Part shown: positions 42,530 through 50,866 of the stretch, one piece after another
Numbering within the stretch: position 1 is the first letter of the stretch
How the letters are laid out: every line of letters starts with the position of its first letter
Source: Pseudocitrobacter cyperus
Lineage (GTDB): Bacteria > Pseudomonadota > Gammaproteobacteria > Enterobacterales > Enterobacteriaceae
Direction: 5' to 3'
Assembly (NCBI RefSeq): GCF_039889165.1
Contig: NZ_JAYMYY010000001.1
Span: 930,001-994,000, forward strand
DNA length: 64,000 bases
The notes under the pieces: generated by a model
The model's database searches: none
Told to the model about the DNA's origin: nothing
What the model saw: only the letters and a program-made list of their open reading frames with translations
Translations under genes and position numbers: made by a program

Positions 42530-43657
42530 TTACCTGGCAAGATATTCCGGGTAATCCGTATAGCCCGCGACGCCACCGCCAAACAGGGTGTTGCGGTCTG
42601 CCGGATTTAGCGGCCAGTTATGCGCAATTCTGGCCGGCAAATCCGGGTTTGCAATAAACGTGCGGCCAAAACCGAACAAATCGCCAAGCCCGGCCTTCAG
42701 CATGCGATTCGCTTTCTCTGCGGTATATTTTCCTGCGTACATCAGCACACCCTGGTAAGTTTCACGCAGCGCTTCGCAGAAGTGTGTCGGCAGATCCGGG
42801 GCGTTATCCCAGTCAGCTTCAGCAATAGACAGGTAGGCAATACCCAGTTGGTTGAGCTGTTTTGCCGCTTCGATATAGGTGGTAAACGGGTCAGGCTCCA
42901 CCAGACCGAGATAGACACGATCTTCCGCAGTGCTTTCAAACAGCGGCGCGAAACGCACCCCAACGCGATCTTTACCCGCCACATCAATAACCGCCTGAGT
43001 CACTTCACGAAGGAAGCGCAGGCGATTATCAAGGGAGCCGCCGTAAATATCGTCACGCTGATTGGTATGCACCGACATAAATTGATTAATCAGATATCCG
43101 TTTGCCGCATGCAGTTCGACGCCATCAAAACCTGCCGCCATGGCGTTACGGGCAGCAGCGGCATATAGCGCAACCAGTTCCCGAACTTCATCAGTGCTCA
43201 GTGCGCGCGGAGCCGACGGTTCCGCCAGCGCACCAGTACCCGGCCCGGTTTCGATAAACACTTTAACATTAGTCGCCGGAATGGCAGACGGCGCGACCGG
43301 CATCCCTTCTCCGGGCTGAAGTGAAGTATGAGACACACGGCCAACATGCCACAGTTGCGCAAAAATTACGCCCCCTCGCTGGTGCACCCGTTCGGTCACT
43401 TTTTTCCAGCCAGCAATCTGCTCCGGTGTGTAAATACCCGGCGTCCAGGCATAGCCCTGACCGCGTGGCTCGATCTGCGTCCCTTCGCTGACCATAAATC
43501 CCGCGCTGCTTCGCTGGGCATAATATTCCGCCATAAGATCGTTGGCGATGTTACCTGGCTGGCTGCTGCGGGAGCGGGTCAGCGGCGGGAGGGCGATGCG
43601 ATTTTTTAAGGTGAAGGCACCCAGTTTTAACGGGGTGAAAAGTGCGGCATTTTCCAT
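42530..43657 (-). CDS. Old yellow enzyme (NemA-like ene reductase)
   Basis: 375 residues, FMN TIM barrel reducing activated C=C bonds with NAD(P)H. RIALPPLTRSRSSQPGN, FAQLWHVGRVSH, substrate-binding His/Asn pair in VELHAANGYLINQFMS and GGSLDNRLRF, all standard. Start at MENAALFTP; ATG 43669 (MEYVMENA) with CAGGA upstream is an alternative. About 90 bases of leader hold a 10-bp inverted repeat, the likely operator for the nearby ArsR protein. Close to NemA but not proven orthologous. Confidence 0.88.
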   Translation of the reverse strand: MENAALFTPLKLGAFTLKNRIALPPLTRSRSSQPGNIANDLMAEYYAQRSSAGFMVSEGTQIEPRGQGYAWTPGIYTPEQIAGWKKVTERVHQRGGVIFAQLWHVGRVSHTSLQPGEGMPVAPSAIPATNVKVFIETGPGTGALAEPSAPRALSTDEVRELVALYAAAARNAMAAGFDGVELHAANGYLINQFMSVHTNQRDDIYGGSLDNRLRFLREVTQAVIDVAGKDRVGVRFAPLFESTAEDRVYLGLVEPDPFTTYIEAAKQLNQLGIAYLSIAEADWDNAPDLPTHFCEALRETYQGVLMYAGKYTAEKANRMLKAGLGDLFGFGRTFIANPDLPARIAHNWPLNPADRNTLFGGGVAGYTDYPEYLAR

Positions 43658-43731
43658 TACGTATTCCATATAGCGAGATTCCTGAGCGAGCAACATTGCC
43701 CGCCAGTGATGGAATACAGAGTAAGCCCAAC

Positions 43732-43763
43732 ATCGAAACATTGCAATATTTATATGTTTCGAT
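43732..43763. promoter_or_regulatory. 10-bp inverted repeat before old yellow enzyme gene
   Basis: ATCGAAACAT, 12 bases, ATGTTTCGAT. Exact arms in an AT-rich promoter. Candidate site for the ArsR protein at 42128 (inference). Confidence 0.5.
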
Positions 43764-43882
43764 ATTCAAATAAAGATGACTCAGCGCATCGATACGCTAA
43801 CCCGGTGGCGACCGCATTGCGCGGGCTCTCAGTAACTCGAAGGCGCATTTGCACGTCGCAGAGTGCTTGCCTGAAGCGCCTG

Positions 43883-45808
43883 TCAATCCTGGTGCCGATG
43901 CTTAAACTGGCTGGCATCAATATCAAACTGCTTCATTTTTCGCCAAAGCGTAGTGCGGCCAATATTCAGCAGATGGGACATCTCCTGTACGCGCCCGCCG
44001 GTTACTCTGGCGGCGTGAATAATCGCTTCCTTCTCTATGGCCGAAATACTCATACTGGCAGGCATGAGCGCACTGTTTGTCGTCACCGCAGGGTGCTCAC
44101 TGAACAGCCAACCAGGCAGATTACTCAACCTGATATGCCCATGCTCGCTGCTGATGGCAATATTTTCAACGATACTGTTCAGCTCGAAATCATTTCCCGG
44201 CCAGGAGTACGCCACCAGATGTGCCAGCGCATCGTCATCCACTTTCAGCCGGGATGAAAAACGCCGCTCCAGGGTACGCAACCGGCTATGTACCAATGCG
44301 GGGATACTGTTACGCCGTTCACGCAACGGTGGAATGCTGATTTCAAACGAATGCAAAGCATAATAGAGCTGGCGACTAAAGCGGTTTTGCTCCACCAGAT
44401 TTCCCAGATCCGTGGTCGTTGTGGCGATCACTTTAACGTCGACCGGTATCAGCCGCCGCGCATCTAAACGTGTCACCACCCCCTGCTTAATCACCTGAAG
44501 CAAGATGGATTGTAGCTCCGGTGCCAGATATTCAATCTTCTCCAGAAACAGTGTTCCGCCCGTTGCCAGTTCAAGACGACTTAAACGCCCATTTTCTTCT
44601 TCCGTCGCACTGCTGCCCATAAAATCTACTCCAGGGGCATTATCAGCATACAATTGACAGTTCACGGCGATAAATGGCCCGGCGGCTCGCTCGCTTTCGT
44701 TATGAATGGCCTGGGCGATTAACTCCTTGCCAACCCCTTCCTCCCCGCACATCAGTACCGGGAAATTACCCCGGGCCGCCTGACGGCCAAAGTGAATCAA
44801 CCGGCGGGTTTCCGCATCGTCCGCAGACATCTGAGAAAAAGTATGGCTGACCTTACCCAGTTGGCTTGTCATCAACTGCCGCATCTGTTCTACGGGATGC
44901 AATAGCAGAATGAAGCTGGTTCCCTGGGCTTCGACAATCGGTTTCAGAGTGATGACCGCATCAACAAACTGGTGCTGGCTCTCGAACGTGACCTCTGCGT
45001 GACTCAAGGATCGCGCCTGTTTAACGGCGCGTCGCAGCAGTGCTGGTAGCGTGACCAGATCGTTAATATTTTTCCCCTGACATGTCTGAGCGTCCAGATG
45101 TAATAACCGCGCCGCCTGAGGGTTGAGAAACTGCAATATTCCCTGCTCATTCCACGCCATCACCCCGTCGTCCATACTTTCGAGCAGGCCGTACATTTGG
45201 TTGAGATGGCGGTTGGACTCCGCCAGCAAACTATCCGTGAGCAACGAATTGCCGACCTCTCTGGCCATCGCCAGAGTCAGCGAAAGATCGGCCACTCCCG
45301 ACTCTTCTGCCCGGCAACACAGGGCAATGGAGCCAAATAACCGACCGTTGTTATCAAATATGGGGGTGGAACAGAATGCCCACGGGAATAACGCCTGTTT
45401 AAAATGCTGTTCACCCAGGGTTTTTACCGGCTGTCCCATCATTGAGGCTAAAGACAAGGAACAGGTGCCGATGATGCTCTCAGCGCAGTAACTGCCCGCA
45501 TGGAAACCCAGTAAATCCAGATCTTCAAGAGTCTCCGGGTGGCCGCAACGGCTGAGAATACAGGCGGACTCATCCAGAATAAACAGGGCACACGGCCGAC
45601 CATCCATATACTCCCACGCATCCTCCAGCGCAGCCTGACCAATCGTTAACAGCGTGGTCTTGCGTCGGCTAATCGACTGAAACGTCACCCCCTGAGCCTG
45701 ATGCGGCGTGCTCCAGGCTTCACGTTTCATCATCTTCCCGCAGCGGTGCCAGGACTGGGCAATAAACGACGTCAGCGCCTGCTCAACGTGCTCGTTTTGC
45801 ATGGTCAT
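43883..45808 (-). CDS. dhaR: DhaR, activator of the dihydroxyacetone regulon
   Basis: 641 residues, enhancer-binding protein type. N-terminal GAF-like sensor (~1-200: AALEDAWEYMDGRPCALFILDESACILSRCG), PAS (~205-310), AAA-like domain (LMCGEEGVGKELIAQAIHNESERAAGPFIAVNC, GGTLFLEKIEYL), C-terminal Fis-type helix (MSHLLNIGRTTLWRKMKQFDI). The GAFTGA loop of sigma-54 activators is not seen, which fits E. coli DhaR working with sigma-70. DhaL-ADP activates and DhaK blocks it in E. coli. Start MTMQNEHV chosen; MQNEHV at 45802 is also possible. Same strand as dhaD. Confidence 0.94.
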   Translation of the reverse strand: MTMQNEHVEQALTSFIAQSWHRCGKMMKREAWSTPHQAQGVTFQSISRRKTTLLTIGQAALEDAWEYMDGRPCALFILDESACILSRCGHPETLEDLDLLGFHAGSYCAESIIGTCSLSLASMMGQPVKTLGEQHFKQALFPWAFCSTPIFDNNGRLFGSIALCCRAEESGVADLSLTLAMAREVGNSLLTDSLLAESNRHLNQMYGLLESMDDGVMAWNEQGILQFLNPQAARLLHLDAQTCQGKNINDLVTLPALLRRAVKQARSLSHAEVTFESQHQFVDAVITLKPIVEAQGTSFILLLHPVEQMRQLMTSQLGKVSHTFSQMSADDAETRRLIHFGRQAARGNFPVLMCGEEGVGKELIAQAIHNESERAAGPFIAVNCQLYADNAPGVDFMGSSATEEENGRLSRLELATGGTLFLEKIEYLAPELQSILLQVIKQGVVTRLDARRLIPVDVKVIATTTTDLGNLVEQNRFSRQLYYALHSFEISIPPLRERRNSIPALVHSRLRTLERRFSSRLKVDDDALAHLVAYSWPGNDFELNSIVENIAISSEHGHIRLSNLPGWLFSEHPAVTTNSALMPASMSISAIEKEAIIHAARVTGGRVQEMSHLLNIGRTTLWRKMKQFDIDASQFKHRHQD

Positions 45809-45947
45809 AACCGATATAACCCCCTTCTTTACGTGCCTGAAAAAGAACATCCATAAAAACAACAACCCCTGGCGCCGTCACCGCAGAACCAGGGGAAAAC
45901 CACAACGCAGGTGGTACGCTGACCGGATTAACGGCCAGCGGAAATGT

Positions 45948-47048
45948 TTAGTGAGCCGCCAGCCACTGAGCGCCCAGGCGATCGGCCGTCAGAATCGCGC
46001 CATAAACGCTCTCCGGGCTCACCGGGAAAGGCATGTTGTGGATAGTTTCGCCTTCCGCGCAGGTCGCCTTCGCCACGGCGAGAATTTTCTCTTCGATGCC
46101 CTCTTTAACGCCCATCTCAGACAGCGTCATCGGCAAACCGACTTTCTGGCAGAAATTGAGTACCGTTTCAATTTCATCCATCGGGCTGTTTTGCAGCACC
46201 AGTTGAGCCAGCGTTCCGAAAGCGACTTTTTCCCCGTGGTACAGATGGTGACACTCTTCAAGGATAGTGAAACCATTATGGATAGCGTGAGCCGCCGCCA
46301 GGCCACTACTTTCGAAGCCAATACCGCTCAGATAGGTATTCGCTTCCACAATACGTTCCAGTGCGGGGGTGACGACCCCGGCTTCGGCGGCCAGGCGCGC
46401 TTTTTCGCCTTCTGCCAGCAAGGTGTCGTAACACAAACGGGCAAGACTCAGCGCCGCCGCCGTAGATTGCCCCCCAGCCATGCTAACCGCCCGTGCGTCG
46501 TAGCAGGCTTTAGCTTCAAACCAGGTTGAAAGCGCATCCCCCATACCAGAAACCAGCAAACGCACAGGGGCTTTGGCGATAATCGCTGTATCCATCACCA
46601 CCATATCGGGGTTTTTCGGGTAGATAAGATACTCTTCAAACTCACCCGCTTCGGTATAGATGACCGACAGCGCACTGGTTGGCGCATCCGTAGACGCAAT
46701 GGTCGGAATAACCACCACCGGCAGTTTATGGTAATAACCAATGGCTTTTGCCGTATCGAGGGTTTTCCCGCCGCCGATCCCAACCACGCCTTTGCAGCCT
46801 TTCTGTTGTGCAATCGCGCCAAGGCGATTGATTTCTGCATGGCTGCATTCACCATTAAAACGTTCAGCATGACAACTGATCCCGTTTTCATGCAGGCCAT
46901 TCAGTACTTTGTCACCGGCCAGTTTCATAACAAAATCATCAGCAATCACAAAAAAACTGTCCGCCAGATTTTTTGCATATTGACCGAACAACGCTGATGC
47001 ATCAGGCCCCTGAAGATATTTTGCCGGAGATTGAATAACTTGTAGCAT
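45948..47048 (-). CDS. dhaD: DhaD, glycerol dehydrogenase
   Basis: 366 residues, zinc-dependent polyol dehydrogenase of the GldA/DhaD group. It oxidises glycerol to dihydroxyacetone with NAD+. NAD loop GIGGGKTLDTAKAIGYY, IPTIASTDAPTSALSV; zinc ligands Asp in SGMGDALSTWFEA, His in AAAHAIHNGF and HHLYHGEKVAFG. The sequence is nearest to Klebsiella-type DhaD. Located 140 bases upstream of dhaR and divergent from dhaK. Confidence 0.95.
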   Translation of the reverse strand: MLQVIQSPAKYLQGPDASALFGQYAKNLADSFFVIADDFVMKLAGDKVLNGLHENGISCHAERFNGECSHAEINRLGAIAQQKGCKGVVGIGGGKTLDTAKAIGYYHKLPVVVIPTIASTDAPTSALSVIYTEAGEFEEYLIYPKNPDMVVMDTAIIAKAPVRLLVSGMGDALSTWFEAKACYDARAVSMAGGQSTAAALSLARLCYDTLLAEGEKARLAAEAGVVTPALERIVEANTYLSGIGFESSGLAAAHAIHNGFTILEECHHLYHGEKVAFGTLAQLVLQNSPMDEIETVLNFCQKVGLPMTLSEMGVKEGIEEKILAVAKATCAEGETIHNMPFPVSPESVYGAILTADRLGAQWLAAH

Positions 47049-47193
47049 TCTCTACACCCTCACATTGCACTCGTTTCTATGATGACGCCGGACAGCGCTC
47101 ACTCATGCGTTATTCAATGAGTGGTTAAGCGCGACCGACGCGGTAGCACTCACTTTAGAGCGGGTATAGAACAAAAAAATGCTTCACCTTTTC

Positions 47194-47208
47194 GTTTCAC
47201 AACGGAAC
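47194..47208. repeat. Palindromic motif copy 1 (candidate DhaR site)
   Basis: GTTTC-ACAAC-GGAAC. Nested in a wider exact repeat TTTCGTT...AACGAAA at 47190-47212. Confidence 0.55.
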
Positions 47209-47225
47209 GAAATTTCAGAGGCAAC

Positions 47226-47240
47226 GTTTCATAACGAAAC
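47226..47240. repeat. Palindromic motif copy 2 (candidate DhaR site)
   Basis: GTTTC-ATAAC-GAAAC, 32 bases (about three helix turns) from copy 1. Confidence 0.6.
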
Positions 47241-47448
47241 ATTAATGGCGACAATATATCAGGTTTGCGATCCCCGTCGGTATGACCTTCACATTACTCC
47301 CCGACAAATAATTCTGCCTCTCCACTATTTTGACCACCATCTCGCCAAAATAAACGTTTCTCCCCCTTCAGCATGCTCCGTTCAGCCGCAGAGACGTGGC
47401 TAAAAATATTGTCCGGCGTCTCAGTTTCACCGGCAATTCATTAATTAC

Positions 47449-47463
47449 GTTCCATTACGAAAC
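47449..47463. repeat. Palindromic motif copy 3 (candidate DhaR site)
   Basis: GTTCC-ATTAC-GAAAC, 171 bases before the dhaK ATG. All three fit GTTYC-AYWAC-GRAAC, each preceded by C. Confidence 0.55.
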
Positions 47464-47633
47464 ATTTTTTCCTGATGATGTTCCGACATGAAACCAAAAT
47501 TCCCAGGGATTTTCTTTTTTACCCACCAGGGGAGAATCTCTTCATCGGTCGTGATAGTGGATACGTCACTACCCAACCGAACCCCTACACCGGGCCCTCA
47601 TGTGGCCCTGTTATATCCAGCGGAGTACGAATA

Positions 47634-48704
47634 ATGAAAAAACTGATTAACCGTGTGGAAGATGTACTGACAGAACAACTCGCCGGGTTGGCGAAAGCCC
47701 ACCCGGAACTGAAACTGCACCAGGATCCGGTCTATGTCACGCGGGCAGATGCCCCGGTGACGGGTAAAGTTGCCCTGCTCTCCGGCGGCGGCAGTGGTCA
47801 TGAACCGATGCACTGCGGGTTTATTGGTAAGGGGATGCTAAGTGGCGCGTGTCCTGGTGAAATATTTACCTCGCCGACGCCGGATAAAATGTTTGAGTGC
47901 GCAATGCATATTGATGGCGGCGAAGGGGTACTGTTGATTATCAAAAACTATACCGGCGATATCCTGAATTTCGAAACCGCAACCGAACTACTGCACGAAA
48001 GCGGCATAAAAGTCACCACGGTTGTGGTCGATGATGACGTCGCCGTAAAAGACAGCCTGTATACCGCCGGTCGGCGCGGAGTAGCCAATACCGTGTTGAT
48101 TGAGAAACTGGTCGGTGCGGCGGCTGAACGAGGCGATACCCTGGACGCCTGCGCCGCTCTGGGTCGCAGGCTCAATAACCAGGGCCACTCTATCGGGATT
48201 GCACTCGGCGCATGTACCGTTCCTGCCGCCGGAAAACCGTCGTTCGAACTCAGTGAGAATGAAATGGAGTTTGGCGTGGGGATCCACGGAGAACCGGGTA
48301 TTGACCGACGTCCATTCACCTCACTGGATGATACCGTTGACGCCATGTTCAGCACCCTGCTGGAGAATGGTAATTACAGCCGCACGTTGCGCCAGTGGGA
48401 TCCTGTCAATGGAAACTGGCAGGAAGTCGTACAGACAAAACAGCCATTACAGAAAGGGGATCAGGTCATTGCGATGGTCAATAATCTCGGCGCAACCCCA
48501 CTTTCGGAACTCTATGGCGTCTATAACCGCCTTGAAACGCTGTGCGATACCGCAGGAATAACGATTGCGCGCAACCTGATCGGCTCCTGGTGCACATCGC
48601 TTGATATGTCCGGCTTTTCTATCACGTTGCTGAAAGCCGATACGGATACCCTCGCCCTGTGGGATGCGCCGGTTCACACCCCATCCTTTAACTGGGGTCA
48701 CTAA
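47634..48704 (+). CDS. dhaK: DhaK, dihydroxyacetone-binding subunit of PTS kinase
   Basis: 356 residues, Dak1 domain only. SGGGSGHEPMHCGFIGKGML, and the His in FGVGIHGEPGI that binds dihydroxyacetone covalently. Works with DhaL (ADP) and DhaM (phosphate from PTS). Start at MKKLINRVEDVL with CGGAG; 53 in-frame codons upstream dropped. In E. coli DhaK also holds back DhaR. Confidence 0.96.
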   Translation: MKKLINRVEDVLTEQLAGLAKAHPELKLHQDPVYVTRADAPVTGKVALLSGGGSGHEPMHCGFIGKGMLSGACPGEIFTSPTPDKMFECAMHIDGGEGVLLIIKNYTGDILNFETATELLHESGIKVTTVVVDDDVAVKDSLYTAGRRGVANTVLIEKLVGAAAERGDTLDACAALGRRLNNQGHSIGIALGACTVPAAGKPSFELSENEMEFGVGIHGEPGIDRRPFTSLDDTVDAMFSTLLENGNYSRTLRQWDPVNGNWQEVVQTKQPLQKGDQVIAMVNNLGATPLSELYGVYNRLETLCDTAGITIARNLIGSWCTSLDMSGFSITLLKADTDTLALWDAPVHTPSFNWGH

Positions 48705-48715
48705 GGAGACCTGCT

Positions 48716-49348
48716 ATGTCATTGAACAAAAATAATATTGTCGACTGGCTCTACCGTTGCGGCGATATTTTTACCACCCAATGCGATTTTCTTACCGGCC
48801 TGGACAGAGAGATTGGCGATGCCGATCACGGCCTGAATATGCACCGGGGCTTTGACAAAGTCGTGGAAAAGCTGCCTTCCATTGCCGACAAAGACATTGG
48901 ATTTATTTTAAAGAACACGGGCATGGTGCTGCTTTCCAACGTCGGTGGCGCCAGCGGCCCTCTGTTAGGTACCTTTTTTATCCGGGCAGCCCAGGTGACT
49001 CAGGCGCGTCAGAATCTCAACGTCGATGAGCTTTATTTGATGATCCGCGAAGGTGCGGATGGCGTGGTGAGCCGGGGTAAAGCAGAACGCGGTGACAAAA
49101 CGATGTGTGACGTCTGGCTACCGGTTGCCGAGTCGCTTCGTCAGGCCAGCGAACAACATTTATCCATGATAGCCGCGCTGGAAGCAGCCTGCGAAGTCGC
49201 ACAGCAGTCCGCGCAATCCACCATCACCATGCAGGCACGTAAAGGCCGTGCCAGCTATCTGGGGGAACGCAGTATCGGCCATCAGGATCCAGGAGCAACG
49301 TCGGCGCTGTTTATGGTGCAAATGCTGCTGGCTGCGGCTAAAGCGTAA
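48716..49348 (+). CDS. dhaL: DhaL, ADP-binding subunit of PTS dihydroxyacetone kinase
   Basis: 210 residues, Dak2 domain. Mg-ADP site with three Asp in REIGDADHGLNMHRGF; MVLLSNVGGASGPLLGTFF; ARKGRASYLGERSIGHQDPGATSALFMV at the end. The bound ADP is a cofactor rephosphorylated by DhaM, not an exchanged substrate. Starts 11 bases after dhaK with AAGGAGA. DhaL-ADP activates DhaR in E. coli. Confidence 0.95.
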   Translation: MSLNKNNIVDWLYRCGDIFTTQCDFLTGLDREIGDADHGLNMHRGFDKVVEKLPSIADKDIGFILKNTGMVLLSNVGGASGPLLGTFFIRAAQVTQARQNLNVDELYLMIREGADGVVSRGKAERGDKTMCDVWLPVAESLRQASEQHLSMIAALEAACEVAQQSAQSTITMQARKGRASYLGERSIGHQDPGATSALFMVQMLLAAAKA

Positions 49349-49362
49349 TAGAGGATAAGGCG

Positions 49363-50790
49363 ATGGTAAACCTGGTAATTGTGTCGCACAGTGCCCAGCT
49401 GGGTCAGGGCGTTGGAGAACTGGCTCGCCAGATGTTAAGAGACGATCGCTGTAAACTGGCTATCGCCGCTGGCATTGATGATCCCACGAATCCTATCGGC
49501 ACAGACCCAATAAAAGTAATGGAAGCGATCCTCTCCGTGGCGGACGCGGATGCCATTCTGGTATTGATGGATATCGGTAGCGCGCTGCTGAGCGCCGAAA
49601 CCGCGCTCGACCTGCTGGACGCAGACATTGCCGCACGCGTTCATTTATGTCCGGCCCCACTGGTGGAAGGCGCGCTGGCCGCCACGGTCAGCGCCGCCAG
49701 CGGTGCGAGTATCGATAAGGTGATTGAAGACGCGCAAAGTGCTTTACAGGCAAAGCGTATCCAGCTCGGTTTTCCTCTGTATGAGGAGCGCCAGAATGCG
49801 GACTCGTTGGAAGTGAGTGACGAGAGTGACGCGCAGGCGCAGTCCGTTACGGTTGAGATTAATAACCCGAACGGCCTGCACGTTCGCCCTGCCGCCCGGT
49901 TGATTGCAGGTCTCAGCGGGTTTGATGCTGCGCTGCTACTGGAAAAAGAGGGGAAATGCGTAAAACCAGATAGCATCAATCAAATTGCCCTGTTAAAGGT
50001 ACGCTGCCACGATCGGGTGCGCCTGATTGCCAAAGGCTCTCAGGCCGCAGAAGCGCTGGCGGCTTTTCAGGCGCTGGCAGCGGATAATTTTGGCGAACGC
50101 GGGCATACAGAAACGCTGCCAGAAAGCGCGCACGCCTCCCGGACAAAAGCCAGCGGCCAGGTACTGCACTACCGGCCCGTTCATTATTCATTTGATGACA
50201 TCCCCGAGGGTACGCAGGATAACGAATGTCGTCGTCTGAAAATAGCGGTGAGCCATACTCTGGACGATCTCATTAGCCTGACTCACCTGGCGGCAGAAAA
50301 ATATACGGACGATATCGCCGCTATTTTCTCTGGTCAGCATACCCTGCTCGACGATCCCGAGCTGTTGAAAAGCGTCGGTGAGCGATTACGCCAGCAGAAA
50401 TGCAGCGCCGAGCGAGCCTGGCAACAGACCATGATGGCTCTCAGCCAGCAGTACCGCGAACTGGATGATGACTACTTGCAGGCGCGTTATATCGATGTGG
50501 AAGACATCATGCACCGCACGCTGGGGCATCTGACAGATACCCCCGATAACGTCCCCTGCCTGCATCACCGCACGATCCTTATCGCGGACGATATTTACCC
50601 ATCGGTGGTATTGCAACTGGACGCGGGCAACGCCGCCGCTATCTGCCTGCGTCACGGCAGCCCATTAGCCCACGGCGCGATCATCGCCAGAGAAGCCGGT
50701 ATTCCCTGGCTGTGCCAACAGGGTGATGCCTTTGATGCGCCTCACGATGGCGACTTGCTCACGTTAGACCGTCTGGATACCAGACAGTAA
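49363..50790 (+). CDS. dhaM: DhaM, three-domain PTS phosphotransferase of dihydroxyacetone kinase
   Basis: 475 residues, three modules in order. EIIA(Man)-like (~1-130) with His9 in VIVSHSAQLGQG; HPr-like (~155-240) with the active His in NPNGLHVRPAARL; a truncated Enzyme-I-like part (~270-475) with RHGSPLAHGAIIAREAGIPWL. It carries phosphate from the general PTS to DhaL-ADP. Matches E. coli DhaM (472 residues). Ribosome site GAGGATAAGGCG. Confidence 0.95.
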   Translation: MVNLVIVSHSAQLGQGVGELARQMLRDDRCKLAIAAGIDDPTNPIGTDPIKVMEAILSVADADAILVLMDIGSALLSAETALDLLDADIAARVHLCPAPLVEGALAATVSAASGASIDKVIEDAQSALQAKRIQLGFPLYEERQNADSLEVSDESDAQAQSVTVEINNPNGLHVRPAARLIAGLSGFDAALLLEKEGKCVKPDSINQIALLKVRCHDRVRLIAKGSQAAEALAAFQALAADNFGERGHTETLPESAHASRTKASGQVLHYRPVHYSFDDIPEGTQDNECRRLKIAVSHTLDDLISLTHLAAEKYTDDIAAIFSGQHTLLDDPELLKSVGERLRQQKCSAERAWQQTMMALSQQYRELDDDYLQARYIDVEDIMHRTLGHLTDTPDNVPCLHHRTILIADDIYPSVVLQLDAGNAAAICLRHGSPLAHGAIIAREAGIPWLCQQGDAFDAPHDGDLLTLDRLDTRQ

Positions 50791-50866
50791 CGCTCCGTTT
50801 ACTCCCTGACACGCGCTGCGCAGCTCGCTGTGCAGACGTGCCACACCTTAAGCTCAGGAAACTGTT

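Larger units (their letters stand above)
47049..47633. promoter_or_regulatory. dhaD-dhaK divergent control region
   Basis: 585 bases with no recognisable gene. It holds three copies of a 15-bp palindromic motif (listed separately) and a GGGCCC-TCATGT-GGCCC-type hairpin around 47593 in the dhaK leader. A frame opening at 47475 continues into dhaK but lacks any family resemblance before 47634. No -24/-12 promoter was seen. Confidence 0.6.

Noticed and set aside
47049..47633. Possible -24/-12 (sigma-54) promoter for dhaK because DhaR resembles enhancer-binding proteins
   Set aside because: I found no TGGCA-N7-TTGC pattern, and DhaR lacks the GAFTGA loop.
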